The position numbers and the translations under genes were made by a program. A model generated the notes under the pieces. The model was not told the DNA's origin. It saw nothing but the letters and a program-made list of their open reading frames with translations, and searched no databases. Below, piece by piece: positions 46,728-55,093 of a stretch of 64,000 bases of DNA (position 1 is its first letter; each line of letters opens with the position of its first letter). Location: NCBI RefSeq assembly GCF_000503775.1, contig NZ_KI629787.1, positions 476,001 to 540,000 on the forward strand, read 5' to 3'. The DNA comes from Brevibacillus panacihumi W25. GTDB lineage: Bacteria > Bacillota > Bacilli > Brevibacillales > Brevibacillaceae.

Positions 46728-47525
46728 ATGAGTACTTCCACAAAAGATCTGTTGGGTGATCTGCTTGCTGGCATCATCAGCGGTGGCATTGAAGTCGTTG
46801 ATCTGGCGCAGCCATTGAACGAAAAAACACCCGTGATGCAATTGCCGGAACCATTTGTCAACACCGGAACATTCCGCTACAACCGCCTGTCCAATTACGA
46901 TGATAACGGTCCCGCTTGGTATTGGAACGATTTTACGACCGGCGAACATGTAGGGACGCACTTCGATGCTCCTCGCCACTGGATCAGCGGCAGAGGACAG
47001 GATGGCGTCGATACGATGCCAATCAAGAATATGATTGGAGAAGCCTGTGTCATTGACGTCAAGCAGAAGTGCCAGGAAAATCCTGACTACCTGTTGACGG
47101 TTGAGGATGTATTGGAATTCGAGCGCGAGCATGGCCAAATTCCCGAGCATGCCTATCTGATCCTGCATACAGGCTGGGCAGCATACAACGATGATCACGA
47201 GAAGTTCTTCAATGTCGGAGCTGACGGCATGCCCCATACGCCCGGCTTTGCACCAGAGACCTCAGCCTTTTTGGCGCGGGAGAGAAAGATTCTGGGAGTA
47301 GGAGTGGAGACAGTAGGCACCGATGCTGGGATTGCTGCTACCTTAGAGCCTGCTTTCCCAAGCCATTACTACATGCATGAGGCGAACCGCTACGGCATGG
47401 CATCCTTGGCGAATGTCGACAAGCTGCCTCCAAGGGGTGCCGTTATCATCGCCACTCCGCTGAAGATTACAGACGGCAGCGGCAGCCCGATTCGTCCGAT
47501 CGCATTAGTGCCGGTAGCAAAATAA
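46728..47525 (+). CDS. Cyclase-family metal hydrolase
   Basis: The protein is 265 residues with the signature HVGTHFDAPRH (~residue 74), LILHTGWAAY and GVETVGTDAG. ATG follows GGGAGG, 1 bp after the small gene. As with the member at 37864 the family includes kynurenine formamidase and isatin hydrolase. Being in an operon with a 2-oxoacid oxidoreductase and an NCS1 permease, it may open a cyclic amide taken up by the permease. Confidence 0.88.
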   Translation: MSTSTKDLLGDLLAGIISGGIEVVDLAQPLNEKTPVMQLPEPFVNTGTFRYNRLSNYDDNGPAWYWNDFTTGEHVGTHFDAPRHWISGRGQDGVDTMPIKNMIGEACVIDVKQKCQENPDYLLTVEDVLEFEREHGQIPEHAYLILHTGWAAYNDDHEKFFNVGADGMPHTPGFAPETSAFLARERKILGVGVETVGTDAGIAATLEPAFPSHYYMHEANRYGMASLANVDKLPPRGAVIIATPLKITDGSGSPIRPIALVPVAK

Positions 47526-47571
47526 AGCTGACAGCGTAAGACTTTTAGACATCATCTTTTCATTACTTGGC

Positions 47572-47602
47572 GAGCAAAATGAAGAAAGCATTCATTTTGC
47601 TC
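47572..47602. terminator. Inverted repeat between cyclase and permease
   Basis: GAGCAAAATGAA and TTCATTTTGCTC form a perfect 12-bp stem with loop GAAAGCA, followed by TTGCCTCACTTTT. The weak T-run leaves it unclear whether it ends transcription or stabilises the upstream mRNA. Confidence 0.6.
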
Positions 47603-47685
47603 TTGCCTCACTTTTATTCGTAATATTTGCAATATTCTGCAATTATAACTTCCATAAAAAATTGAATATCGAGGGTGGTTCGTCT

Positions 47686-49131
47686 ATGAGCGAGAAAAAT
47701 ATGCAATCTGTCATTGAAGATCACGCGTTGGAGAGTGTGCCTGAGTCAGAGCGTCAGGGGTGGTTGAGTCTATCGTGGAATACGGCGGGGATCGCCACTA
47801 CACTGATTCAATTGTTTTTCGGAGCATTGGTCACGTTTGTCGCAGGAATCAAAATCGGCATTATCGCAGGTCTGATCGTGACGGTCGTGGGGGGAGCGCT
47901 CGGTTGGGCCGTGGGGCATATCGCTTTCAAATCGGGATTGTCCAGCACGGTCATGTCGCGCATGTACGGCTTCGGCAACAAGGGGTCGATCATCGCTTCC
48001 GCCATATACGGATTCATGATCCTGGGCTTCCTGGCGATTGAGAATGCATTGTTATACAAAGGTTTTCTCTTCTTCTTCGGGATCGAGGATACGCTACCTG
48101 CCAAAATTGTGATCTACGGCATTTTAACGATTTTATGGATTGTCATAACGACATTTGGCTTCAAGCTCGTGGCGAAGGTTTCCTCATACTCGCTAGTCGC
48201 TTTTTTCGGGGTACTGCTTTATATGCTCTTCGACATTATCGCGGTGTCTGGCCAATCCTGGAGCTCGGTTCTGTCATTCGGAGCACAGTTTCCGCCGGAG
48301 GTTCTCGCAGGGATGGGAGTGACCAACGATACGGACAAGCTGATTTTCGGCATCAACGTGCTGATCGGATCTGCTGGTGCTCTGGCGCTGGTAGACGCAG
48401 ATTTCGGCCGTTATGCGCGCAGGTCCAGGGACATCGGGATCGCTGCTTTTCTGGGGAATATCGCGATGGACATCTGCATGCTGACCATCGGCGGTTTGGT
48501 GATGTTCGCCGGCATGCCGACAATCACTGATTACTACATGAAGGTGCAGGGCATGGATGCAGCTACTGCGGCACAGACCGCCTTGCAAAGCCCGGACAGC
48601 ATCGCGGCAGCCTTCATCATCTTTGGCGGCATCATCGGGTTTATCCTGATGGTTCTGGCCCAGTTCAAAGCGCAGGTGCTCAACACCTACAGCGGCTCGT
48701 TGGCGCTGTCCAATCTCTTTGACAATCTCAATTGGAAGCCGGGGAGATTCGTCTTCGTAGTGATGGCGAACATCATAGGCCTGATCATGCTGTACGGACA
48801 GATTCTCGCTCTGGTGAACGCCTGGATCACGATTCTGGGGGTGATCACCACCTGCTTCGCCGGAATTATGATCGCCGATTACTTCCTTGTGCGTCCCAAA
48901 CTGGGGCATCAGGATACGAGCCGTTTTGGCGCAGAGGAGGTCAATTGGTCCGGGGTGATTTCTACTGTGATCGGCGTTGTGCTTGCCCACTATGTGTTGA
49001 ACACGTGGATTCCGATTGAATTCTTTACTTCCCTCGTCGTTTCCGGGGTTGTGTATCCGCTTCTGCGCTTGTACGTGCTCAAACCGGCTTACACGGTGAC
49101 GGGAAAGGATTGGAGCATGGTAAATAGATAG
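47686..49131 (+). CDS. NCS1-family nucleobase/hydantoin-type permease
   Basis: The protein is about 481 residues with 12 hydrophobic segments. Family features are GWLSLSWNTAGIATTLIQLF, KSGLSSTVMSRMYGFG near TM3, and DADFGRYARRSRDIG in the middle. ATG 47686 follows GAGGGTGG. NCS1 carriers bring in cytosine, uracil, allantoin, hydantoins or related compounds with H+ or Na+. The neighbours suggest an N-heterocycle or cyclic amide. Confidence 0.88.
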   Translation: MSEKNMQSVIEDHALESVPESERQGWLSLSWNTAGIATTLIQLFFGALVTFVAGIKIGIIAGLIVTVVGGALGWAVGHIAFKSGLSSTVMSRMYGFGNKGSIIASAIYGFMILGFLAIENALLYKGFLFFFGIEDTLPAKIVIYGILTILWIVITTFGFKLVAKVSSYSLVAFFGVLLYMLFDIIAVSGQSWSSVLSFGAQFPPEVLAGMGVTNDTDKLIFGINVLIGSAGALALVDADFGRYARRSRDIGIAAFLGNIAMDICMLTIGGLVMFAGMPTITDYYMKVQGMDAATAAQTALQSPDSIAAAFIIFGGIIGFILMVLAQFKAQVLNTYSGSLALSNLFDNLNWKPGRFVFVVMANIIGLIMLYGQILALVNAWITILGVITTCFAGIMIADYFLVRPKLGHQDTSRFGAEEVNWSGVISTVIGVVLAHYVLNTWIPIEFFTSLVVSGVVYPLLRLYVLKPAYTVTGKDWSMVNR

Positions 49132-49171
49132 AGAGGAAAGAAAAAGGGACAAGGGAAAGGGAGGAACGCGA

Positions 49172-49672
49172 ATGCAAACGGATGTGAACAGCAATGCCGA
49201 TATTCTCAAAGCCATTATGGGGAGCTATCCGACAGGAGTGACGATCATCACGACAGAGGACGTGGAAGGGAAACCGGCAGGGTTGACCGCCAATTCGTTT
49301 GTCTCCGTCTCCCTCGAACCGCTTTTGGTCCTCTTTTGTGTAGATGCCAGGGCTGGATCGCTGAAAGCCTTCAGACAGGCAGGCAGGTTTGCCGTTCATA
49401 TCCTTGCAGAGGATCAGAACGAGGTATGCTGGCGATTCTCAAGCAGAGAACCCAACAAGTTCGATGATGTGGAGTGGAGCTGGTCGGAGCGCAGGCTTCC
49501 CATCTTGCCTCAATCGCTCGGATTGATGGAATGTCAGACAGTCCAAACCGTAGAGGCGGGTGATCACACGATCTTTATCGGTGAGGTCGTGCACATTGAG
49601 AAGACCGACAAGAATCCCTTGCTGTATTTTCGGCGAAAAGTTGGCAGCATCCCGCCCAACTGGTTCGAATAA
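49172..49672 (+). CDS. Flavin reductase-like protein
   Basis: The protein is 166 residues, with a split-barrel FMN-binding domain (GSYPTGVTIITTED, AGLTANSFVSVSLEPLLVLF). Such proteins (HpaC, RutF) supply reduced FMN to two-component monooxygenases. A luciferase-like monooxygenase that could use it lies at 52967. It closes the oxidoreductase/permease operon. Confidence 0.88.
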   Translation: MQTDVNSNADILKAIMGSYPTGVTIITTEDVEGKPAGLTANSFVSVSLEPLLVLFCVDARAGSLKAFRQAGRFAVHILAEDQNEVCWRFSSREPNKFDDVEWSWSERRLPILPQSLGLMECQTVQTVEAGDHTIFIGEVVHIEKTDKNPLLYFRRKVGSIPPNWFE

Positions 49673-49690
49673 ACTCTCCTAGCAATAAAT

Positions 49691-49723
49691 AAGCCAGCAT
49701 TCGCAACAGGCGAATACTGGCTT
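49691..49723. terminator. Terminator between convergent flavin reductase and hybrid kinase
   Basis: AAGCCAG-CATTCGC pairs with GCGAATA-CTGGCTT with one mismatch, followed by TTTCCTTT. Confidence 0.8.
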
Positions 49724-49736
49724 TTCCTTTGTGTCA

Positions 49737-52055
49737 TCAAAGCTGCATTCCTCGTAAATACGCATGCACCACTCCGAATTCCTCCTGAATGGTTGACAGC
49801 AATGCGGATGCTTCTTCAGGCCGGGCTGTACAATCGATTTCTTCCAACTGAGTCAGAAGCTCGACGAGACTAATGGCACCGATGAAGGCGCAGCCTGATC
49901 TTGTCGAATGGATAATGCGGGAGAAAGCGTGCAGGTCCCGCTTCGCGAAAGCCGCTTTCAGCTCGGTCAGGGCTTTGTCGTTTTGCTTTTCAAAGGTTTG
50001 AATCAAGGCGAGCCACTTTTGTTTTCCTCCTTGCCGATCCCCGCGAAAAAGTTGTGTCACCTTATCGTTGTCGAACGGCAGTTTTGCGGGATGTATGCCG
50101 GGAAGCCATTTTTTTAAAATCGATTGAAGCTGTTCGTATGTAAAGGGTTTGCTCAGATAATCATCCATTCCTGCTTCCAGACAGAGCTCACGATCTTCGC
50201 GCATGGCATTGGCTGTGAGCGCAACAATGGGAACATGACGCCCATGGCTCAACTCGCTGTGGCGGATGCGGCGGGTCGTCTCGAAGCCATTCATTTCCGG
50301 CATTTGGCAATCCATCAGAATCAAGTCGTAGTTGTGTCTGGCGATAAAAGAGAGCGCTTCGATCCCGTTTTTGGCGTGATGCGGGTACAGGCCGAGCTGC
50401 TGCAATTGGAGCATGACGATCTCGGCATTCACCTCATTATCCTCCGCGACCAGGATCTGATAGGAATAATTCCCGGGATGCGCCGGTTCCGTCAGATGGG
50501 GAAAAGACTGCTGCACTTCTCTGTCCTGCAAATGGCCAAGCAGGTATAGCAACTGGGACTGCTTGATGGGTCTGGACAGGTAGCTGTCGAATGACAGTGG
50601 ATACGCCCCGCTCTGCTTCTTTTCATGCATGGAAGGAAAGGAGGAGTGAATCTTTATGATTTTCGGTTTAAGCGAACCTTTTAAATTGGGGTATAATGGT
50701 AGTAATTCATATTCCTCCACGTCTGTGATGAGCACCTGAAAAGGATCTCCCTGGGCCGACTCGGTATACAGGCTGCTGGCGTCAGCTACATTCGCCGCGC
50801 AGACGCATGACACGTCGAGGTGAGACAGGATTTCCCGGATATGCGCAAACTCGCGCTGGCTTTTCAATAGGCACAAAATCCGCTTGGGCAGAGCAGGGGA
50901 TCGGGCCGGCTCCGGATGGTCAGGCGCTACTTCCAGCGGAATGGAGAAGGTGAATGTAGAACCTTTGTCCACTTCGCTTTCAAAATCGATCGTTCCTTCC
51001 ATCATTTGCACGATATGCTTGCAAATGGACAGTCCGAGTCCTGTACCGCCGAATTGGCGGGAGGCTGAGCCGTCAATCTGGGTAAAGGGCTGGAATAATC
51101 GATGAAACGCCTCCTCAGGGATGCCGATCCCGGTATCGCGCACAGAAAATGTGATGACAGGCGTTTTGGGATGCGGTGTTTCGACTGTGACGCGAATCGC
51201 GATTTCTCCTTGATTGGTAAATTTGATCGCATTTCCAATCAGATTGAGCAGCGTTTGACGAATCCGGCCGCTGTCGCCACGCAAGACAGCGGGTATGGAC
51301 GGATCTACATAGGCATAGAGAGAGAGCTGTTTGCCCATCGCTTTTGCGGCCATCAGCTCGAGGATGTCCTCCACCAGGGACAGAAGCTGAAAATCATGGA
51401 TTTCCAACTCTGTTTTTCCTGCTTCCATTTTGGAAAAGTCCAGGATGTCGTTGATGATCGCCAGCAGAGAGTTTGCCGAGTTTTTGATGATGTTGGCGTA
51501 CCGTTGCTGATCGGCATTGAGGGGGGACTGCAGCAGCAAATCCAGCATGCCGATAATGCCGTTCATCGGCGTGCGGATTTCATGGCTCATCGTGGACAAG
51601 AACTCCGATTTCAGGCGGGATGACAGCAAGGCTTGGTCGCGCGCTTTTGCCAGCTCCAGCTCCATTTTTTTACGGTCGGATATGTCGATGGCAGAGCCGA
51701 CGACCTCGACAACTTCCCCGTCCGCCACGATAGGGGAGAGAACGTTGTAGAAGATTCTGCCTGCGTATTCGAATTCATAGGTAACCGTAGTACCTTTGAA
51801 GGCTTCGTTGTAAAAATGCGTGAGGTAATCCGCTTTTTCCGCAGTAAACACCTCGTGCAGCGTCTTGCCGTAGATCCGGTCTGTGGTCAAGCCGAGCTCT
51901 TCCGCAATCCTGCCTTCATACAGATTGTAAATGAGGGTTCCGTCCTCGCGTTTGGTATAGGTAAAGACTACGTTTTGCAGGTTTTGCAGGGTTTGTCTCA
52001 TTTTATCCTGTATTTGTGCCGACATGGCGTCAGATAGATTCGATCTGTTCTTCAA
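49737..52055 (-). CDS. Cytosolic hybrid histidine kinase (PAS-HisKA-HATPase-REC-Hpt)
   Basis: The protein is about 772 residues with no membrane segment. A PAS domain (~20-130) is followed by an H box FLSTMSHEIRTPMNGIIG, an ATPase (DTGIGIP, GGTGLGLSICKHIV), a degenerate receiver-like region and a true receiver (VAEDNEVNAEIV, LILMDCQMPEMNG). A C-terminal Hpt domain has IIHSTRSGCAFIGA. The layout is BarA-like. TTG 52055 with AAGGTGG 9 bp upstream is favoured; ATG 52025 is the alternative. It is divergent from the regulator at 52117, its likely final partner. Confidence 0.85.
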   Translation of the reverse strand: MKNRSNLSDAMSAQIQDKMRQTLQNLQNVVFTYTKREDGTLIYNLYEGRIAEELGLTTDRIYGKTLHEVFTAEKADYLTHFYNEAFKGTTVTYEFEYAGRIFYNVLSPIVADGEVVEVVGSAIDISDRKKMELELAKARDQALLSSRLKSEFLSTMSHEIRTPMNGIIGMLDLLLQSPLNADQQRYANIIKNSANSLLAIINDILDFSKMEAGKTELEIHDFQLLSLVEDILELMAAKAMGKQLSLYAYVDPSIPAVLRGDSGRIRQTLLNLIGNAIKFTNQGEIAIRVTVETPHPKTPVITFSVRDTGIGIPEEAFHRLFQPFTQIDGSASRQFGGTGLGLSICKHIVQMMEGTIDFESEVDKGSTFTFSIPLEVAPDHPEPARSPALPKRILCLLKSQREFAHIREILSHLDVSCVCAANVADASSLYTESAQGDPFQVLITDVEEYELLPLYPNLKGSLKPKIIKIHSSFPSMHEKKQSGAYPLSFDSYLSRPIKQSQLLYLLGHLQDREVQQSFPHLTEPAHPGNYSYQILVAEDNEVNAEIVMLQLQQLGLYPHHAKNGIEALSFIARHNYDLILMDCQMPEMNGFETTRRIRHSELSHGRHVPIVALTANAMREDRELCLEAGMDDYLSKPFTYEQLQSILKKWLPGIHPAKLPFDNDKVTQLFRGDRQGGKQKWLALIQTFEKQNDKALTELKAAFAKRDLHAFSRIIHSTRSGCAFIGAISLVELLTQLEEIDCTARPEEASALLSTIQEEFGVVHAYLRGMQL

Positions 52056-52116
52056 GCATAACGACCACCTTCTTGTTGTACTGTGATGAGTGCGCGAAAG
52101 AGAAAGGATGAGGGGA

Positions 52117-52776
52117 ATGAAAGTTGCTTCCAAGCGTATAAAGGTATTGATCGTCGACGATCACCCTACAGTCAGTTTCGGCACGCGATTTATTCTTGAA
52201 TCGGTCGAGGATATGGAAGTAGTCGGCGTAGCGGATCGGGGAAAAGAGGCTGTCGAAATGTTTAAGCAATATCAGCCGGACATCATCCTGTTGGATCTCA
52301 AGCTGCCCGACATGGAAGGAATTGAAGTAGCCAGACAAATCAAAGAGTCCGGACCCGAGGCCCATATTGTGATTTTTACCGGCATGAATTACCTGCCGAT
52401 CCTGCAAAAGCTGATCGCGGTCGGCATCAGTGGCGTGCTGACGAAAGATGCTACACCAGAACAGGTGATTCGCATGATGGAAGCCGTCCGGGGAGGAGAA
52501 ACCATTATTCCGCTAAGCTTGTTCCATCAAATAGACTTTCAGAAGACGAAAAGCAAAACTAGCAACAAGGATCAGCCGCTCAGTGAAAAGGAAAGCTATA
52601 TTCTGAGTATGGTCGGGCGCGGGTTAACCAACAAGCAGATCGCCAAGGAGCTATTCATGACAACGCGATCGATCGAATATTATTTAACCAATATTTATCA
52701 AAAACTAAATGTGAAATCAAGGGCGGAGGCGATTGAGAAGTTCGGGAAAATCGGCACAGCCCACATGGATCCCTAG
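52117..52776 (+). CDS. NarL-type response regulator, ComA-like
   Basis: The protein is 219 residues. The receiver has VLIVDDHPTVSFG and DIILLDLKLPDMEG with the phospho-Asp. The LuxR-type HTH reads GLTNKQIAKELFMTTRSIEY and KLNVKSRAEA, which resembles ComA of Bacillus subtilis. ATG 52117 has AAAGGA 10 bp upstream. Its start is 61 bp from the kinase start on the other strand, so the two share a divergent promoter region. Confidence 0.9.
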   Translation: MKVASKRIKVLIVDDHPTVSFGTRFILESVEDMEVVGVADRGKEAVEMFKQYQPDIILLDLKLPDMEGIEVARQIKESGPEAHIVIFTGMNYLPILQKLIAVGISGVLTKDATPEQVIRMMEAVRGGETIIPLSLFHQIDFQKTKSKTSNKDQPLSEKESYILSMVGRGLTNKQIAKELFMTTRSIEYYLTNIYQKLNVKSRAEAIEKFGKIGTAHMDP

Positions 52777-52818
52777 CCATACAATAGGGGAAAGGAACGC
52801 GAAACTAAACAGAGCTTG

Positions 52819-52846
52819 GTGCTGCCGCTCGGTAGCACTTTTTTTC
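52819..52846 (+). terminator. Terminator after the ComA-like gene
   Basis: GTGCTGCC, loop GCTC, GGTAGCAC, then TTTTTTT. Confidence 0.88.
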
Positions 52847-52966
52847 GTGGCAGCTTCCCGAAGTTACGGGACTACACATATACATTTCGGCTCATTGTCC
52901 AGTAGAGTAGAAAATGAACCAAAAAATACAAATATTTACGGTAGACATGCAAAGGGGAGTCGAATG

Positions 52967-54016
52967 ATGAAATTTGGACTGTATTCCGAAATGCAACTGT
53001 CGAACGGTAAGACAGAAAAGCAAGTGTACGATGAAGTGATCAAGCAGATTATTCATGCTGATCAAGCGGGCTTCGACGTTTACTCGCTTATCGATCATCA
53101 TCATTTTTCGAAGTTCTCCGTTTCTGCCAATCCACTCGCGGTCTATGCTGCTGTGGCCCATCAGACGCGACACATCCGCTTCCGTACAGCCCTGCACATC
53201 TTGCCGCAAGTAAATCCGCTGCGCATGGCAGGGGAGATCGCTGTCGCGGACATTCTGACAGACGGCCGGATTGAGGTCGGTGTGGGACGCGGACATGCTT
53301 GGGTATTCCCTGACGAGGGCATCGTGCCAATCGAGGAAGCCAAGCCGAGATTTGAAGAAGCGCTGGCGATTCTGGAGCAAGGATTGAGCGAAGGACGCGT
53401 AAACTTCCAAGGCGAATTCTTCACAGCCAAGGACGTGGACATCGTGCCAAGACCGCTGCAAAAGAAAATGCCGTACTATACTGGCGGAACGAGCAATCGT
53501 ACGTACGAGCAAGCCGGAATGAAGGGATGGGGAATCTTCGTCCCGCCATTGCTGCCGCTTGAAAACCTGAAAGAACAGCTCAATATCTACCGCGACGCCT
53601 GCCATAAATACGGCAATGAGCCGCAGGTTGTATGGCTGCATGCCGTCTATATGGATGACGACGCTGCACAGATTCGCAAGGAGTCGGAAAAACACTTCAA
53701 GAACTTCCTCGCGGGCAACAGTGCGCCAACTGTAAAACTGCCCAACAAAGACCGCATGATCAACGCCGGCTTCAACTTCTACGCCAAAGGCATTCTCGAA
53801 AAACTGGCGGATATGACGTATGAGCAAATCACCGAGGGCGATGTGGTCTGGATCGGAACGCCGGAAGAAATTTGTGAAAAAATCGAGCGTGTGAAGCGGG
53901 AAGTAGAAGGCTTGACGGAGATTGATTTCTTGACCAATTACGGCGGTATGGATCATTGGAAAGTGATCAAGCAGCAAGAACTGATCAGCAAGCACATCAT
54001 TCCGAACTTTAAATAA
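52967..54016 (+). CDS. Luciferase-like (LLM) flavin-dependent monooxygenase
   Basis: The protein is 349 residues with a TIM-barrel LLM fold: MKFGLYSEMQ, DHHHFSKFSVSANPL, GRIEVGVGRGHAW and TYEQAGMKGWG. ATG 52967 (or 52964) follows AAAGGGGAG. These enzymes use FMNH2 and O2 to oxidise diverse substrates, needing a separate flavin reductase; one is present at 49172. It has its own promoter after the terminator at 52819. Confidence 0.9.
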   Translation: MKFGLYSEMQLSNGKTEKQVYDEVIKQIIHADQAGFDVYSLIDHHHFSKFSVSANPLAVYAAVAHQTRHIRFRTALHILPQVNPLRMAGEIAVADILTDGRIEVGVGRGHAWVFPDEGIVPIEEAKPRFEEALAILEQGLSEGRVNFQGEFFTAKDVDIVPRPLQKKMPYYTGGTSNRTYEQAGMKGWGIFVPPLLPLENLKEQLNIYRDACHKYGNEPQVVWLHAVYMDDDAAQIRKESEKHFKNFLAGNSAPTVKLPNKDRMINAGFNFYAKGILEKLADMTYEQITEGDVVWIGTPEEICEKIERVKREVEGLTEIDFLTNYGGMDHWKVIKQQELISKHIIPNFK

Positions 54017-54046
54017 ACGCGCCTGTACATGTAGAGGAAGCGAAGC

Positions 54047-54080
54047 GGGTAATTTCTGATAACAGGGATTACCCCTTCTT
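54047..54080 (+). terminator. Weak terminator after the LLM gene
   Basis: GGGTAAT and ATTACCC form a 7-bp stem followed by CTTCTTTCTC. Confidence 0.5.
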
Positions 54081-54116
54081 TCTCATGGCAGGAGCAATCT
54101 TTTCGGGGGGATTGCA

Positions 54117-54298
54117 ATGAAAATTCAGCAAATTCGTGAACTGGTTAACATCCCCGATCGCGAAATCATGGTATCCTTTAGCGGGAGGGTTGTATCTGGT
54201 CGTGACCAAGTTTGCCCAATGCCAAAATTTTGGGGGAGGTAGGGGTAGGAGGCTTGATTGAAAAGCTGGATTCATTCACCAATGCGCACTTGAGTTAA
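54117..54298 (+). pseudogene. Small decayed ORF before the Crp/Fnr gene
   Basis: GGGGGG precedes ATG 54117 giving MKIQQIRELVNIPDREIMV for ~41 codons. Another frame then reads VGVGGLIEKLDSFTNAHLS to a stop at 54298. The two could be one short broken gene. No family is recognised, and the region may be non-coding. Confidence 0.3.
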
Positions 54299-54340
54299 CG
54301 GCTTTTGCAAACATATCTTTCACGATTAGGGGGGCATTGT

Positions 54341-54979
54341 ATGTCGATGATTTTAAACAACAAGCACCAAGAACAAAATGTGTCCTGGCAGCCCTACCTC
54401 AAATATGGCGAAAGACAGTTTAAAAAACAAAAAGCGGTCATTTATTCACAGGGCGAGATAGGATCAGGCTTTTATTACTTGCATTCGGGATTGGTCAAGA
54501 TTGTGACGGTAAAACCGGATGGCAGCCAGAAGATCCTGGATATGCACGGAGAAGGGAAGCTGTTCGGCGAGCAGGCGATTGACGAGTTGGCCTACTTTTC
54601 TTCCGCCATTGCCGTAGAAAATACAGTCCTCTATTATTTCTCCAAGGCGGCATTCAGAGAGATGGTGCAAGCCTGTCCGGATTTCCTGCCTTTCTTTGTA
54701 GACTCAATTGTCCAAAAAATGAGAATATTGAGCGAAGACATTCTTTTGAAAGCGTTTACAGCTGAACAGTATATCGCTTATTCCCTCTCCAAATTCAGGA
54801 AGACATACCGCTCGGACAAAATTTCCATGACTCAGCAGGACATCGCGAACTGTACGGGCTTGACCCGAATTACGGTCTACAAAGTGTTGAAAAAATGGAA
54901 AGAGAGCAATTTAATTGATATCCAGAATCGCATGATTGTGATCAAGGAGCAGGAAAAGCTCAGCAGAATCTATCATTGA
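54341..54979 (+). CDS. Crp/Fnr-family transcription regulator
   Basis: The protein is 212 residues, a paralog of the regulator at 40670 (shared YSQGEIGSGFYYLHSGLVKI layout and LTRITVYKVLKKW recognition helix). It lacks Fnr cysteines. ATG 54341 follows GGGGGC. It probably controls the two oxidoreductase genes just downstream; an inverted repeat lies between (55034). Confidence 0.9.
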   Translation: MSMILNNKHQEQNVSWQPYLKYGERQFKKQKAVIYSQGEIGSGFYYLHSGLVKIVTVKPDGSQKILDMHGEGKLFGEQAIDELAYFSSAIAVENTVLYYFSKAAFREMVQACPDFLPFFVDSIVQKMRILSEDILLKAFTAEQYIAYSLSKFRKTYRSDKISMTQQDIANCTGLTRITVYKVLKKWKESNLIDIQNRMIVIKEQEKLSRIYH

Positions 54980-55033
54980 CGATTTCATCCACAGCCATCA
55001 TTTTGGTTCCTTCCCGTAACGATCCAGATTTTT

Positions 55034-55047
55034 CGGTACTTGTACCG
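55034..55047 (+). promoter_or_regulatory. Palindrome at the promoter of the oxidoreductase pair
   Basis: CGGTAC-TT-GTACCG is a perfect inverted repeat next to a TATATAA -10-like element and about 45 bp before ATG 55094. It is a candidate operator, perhaps for the Crp/Fnr protein upstream; half-site sequence differs from the classic TGTGA. Confidence 0.4.
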
Positions 55048-55093
55048 TTTATATAAGAGCAGCGCTTACTTATCGAAGAGGTGAAGGGATTTT

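Noticed and set aside
52892..53995. 367-codon minus-strand frame opposite the LLM monooxygenase
   Set aside because: Antisense of a clear enzyme gene, without ribosome site or domain.
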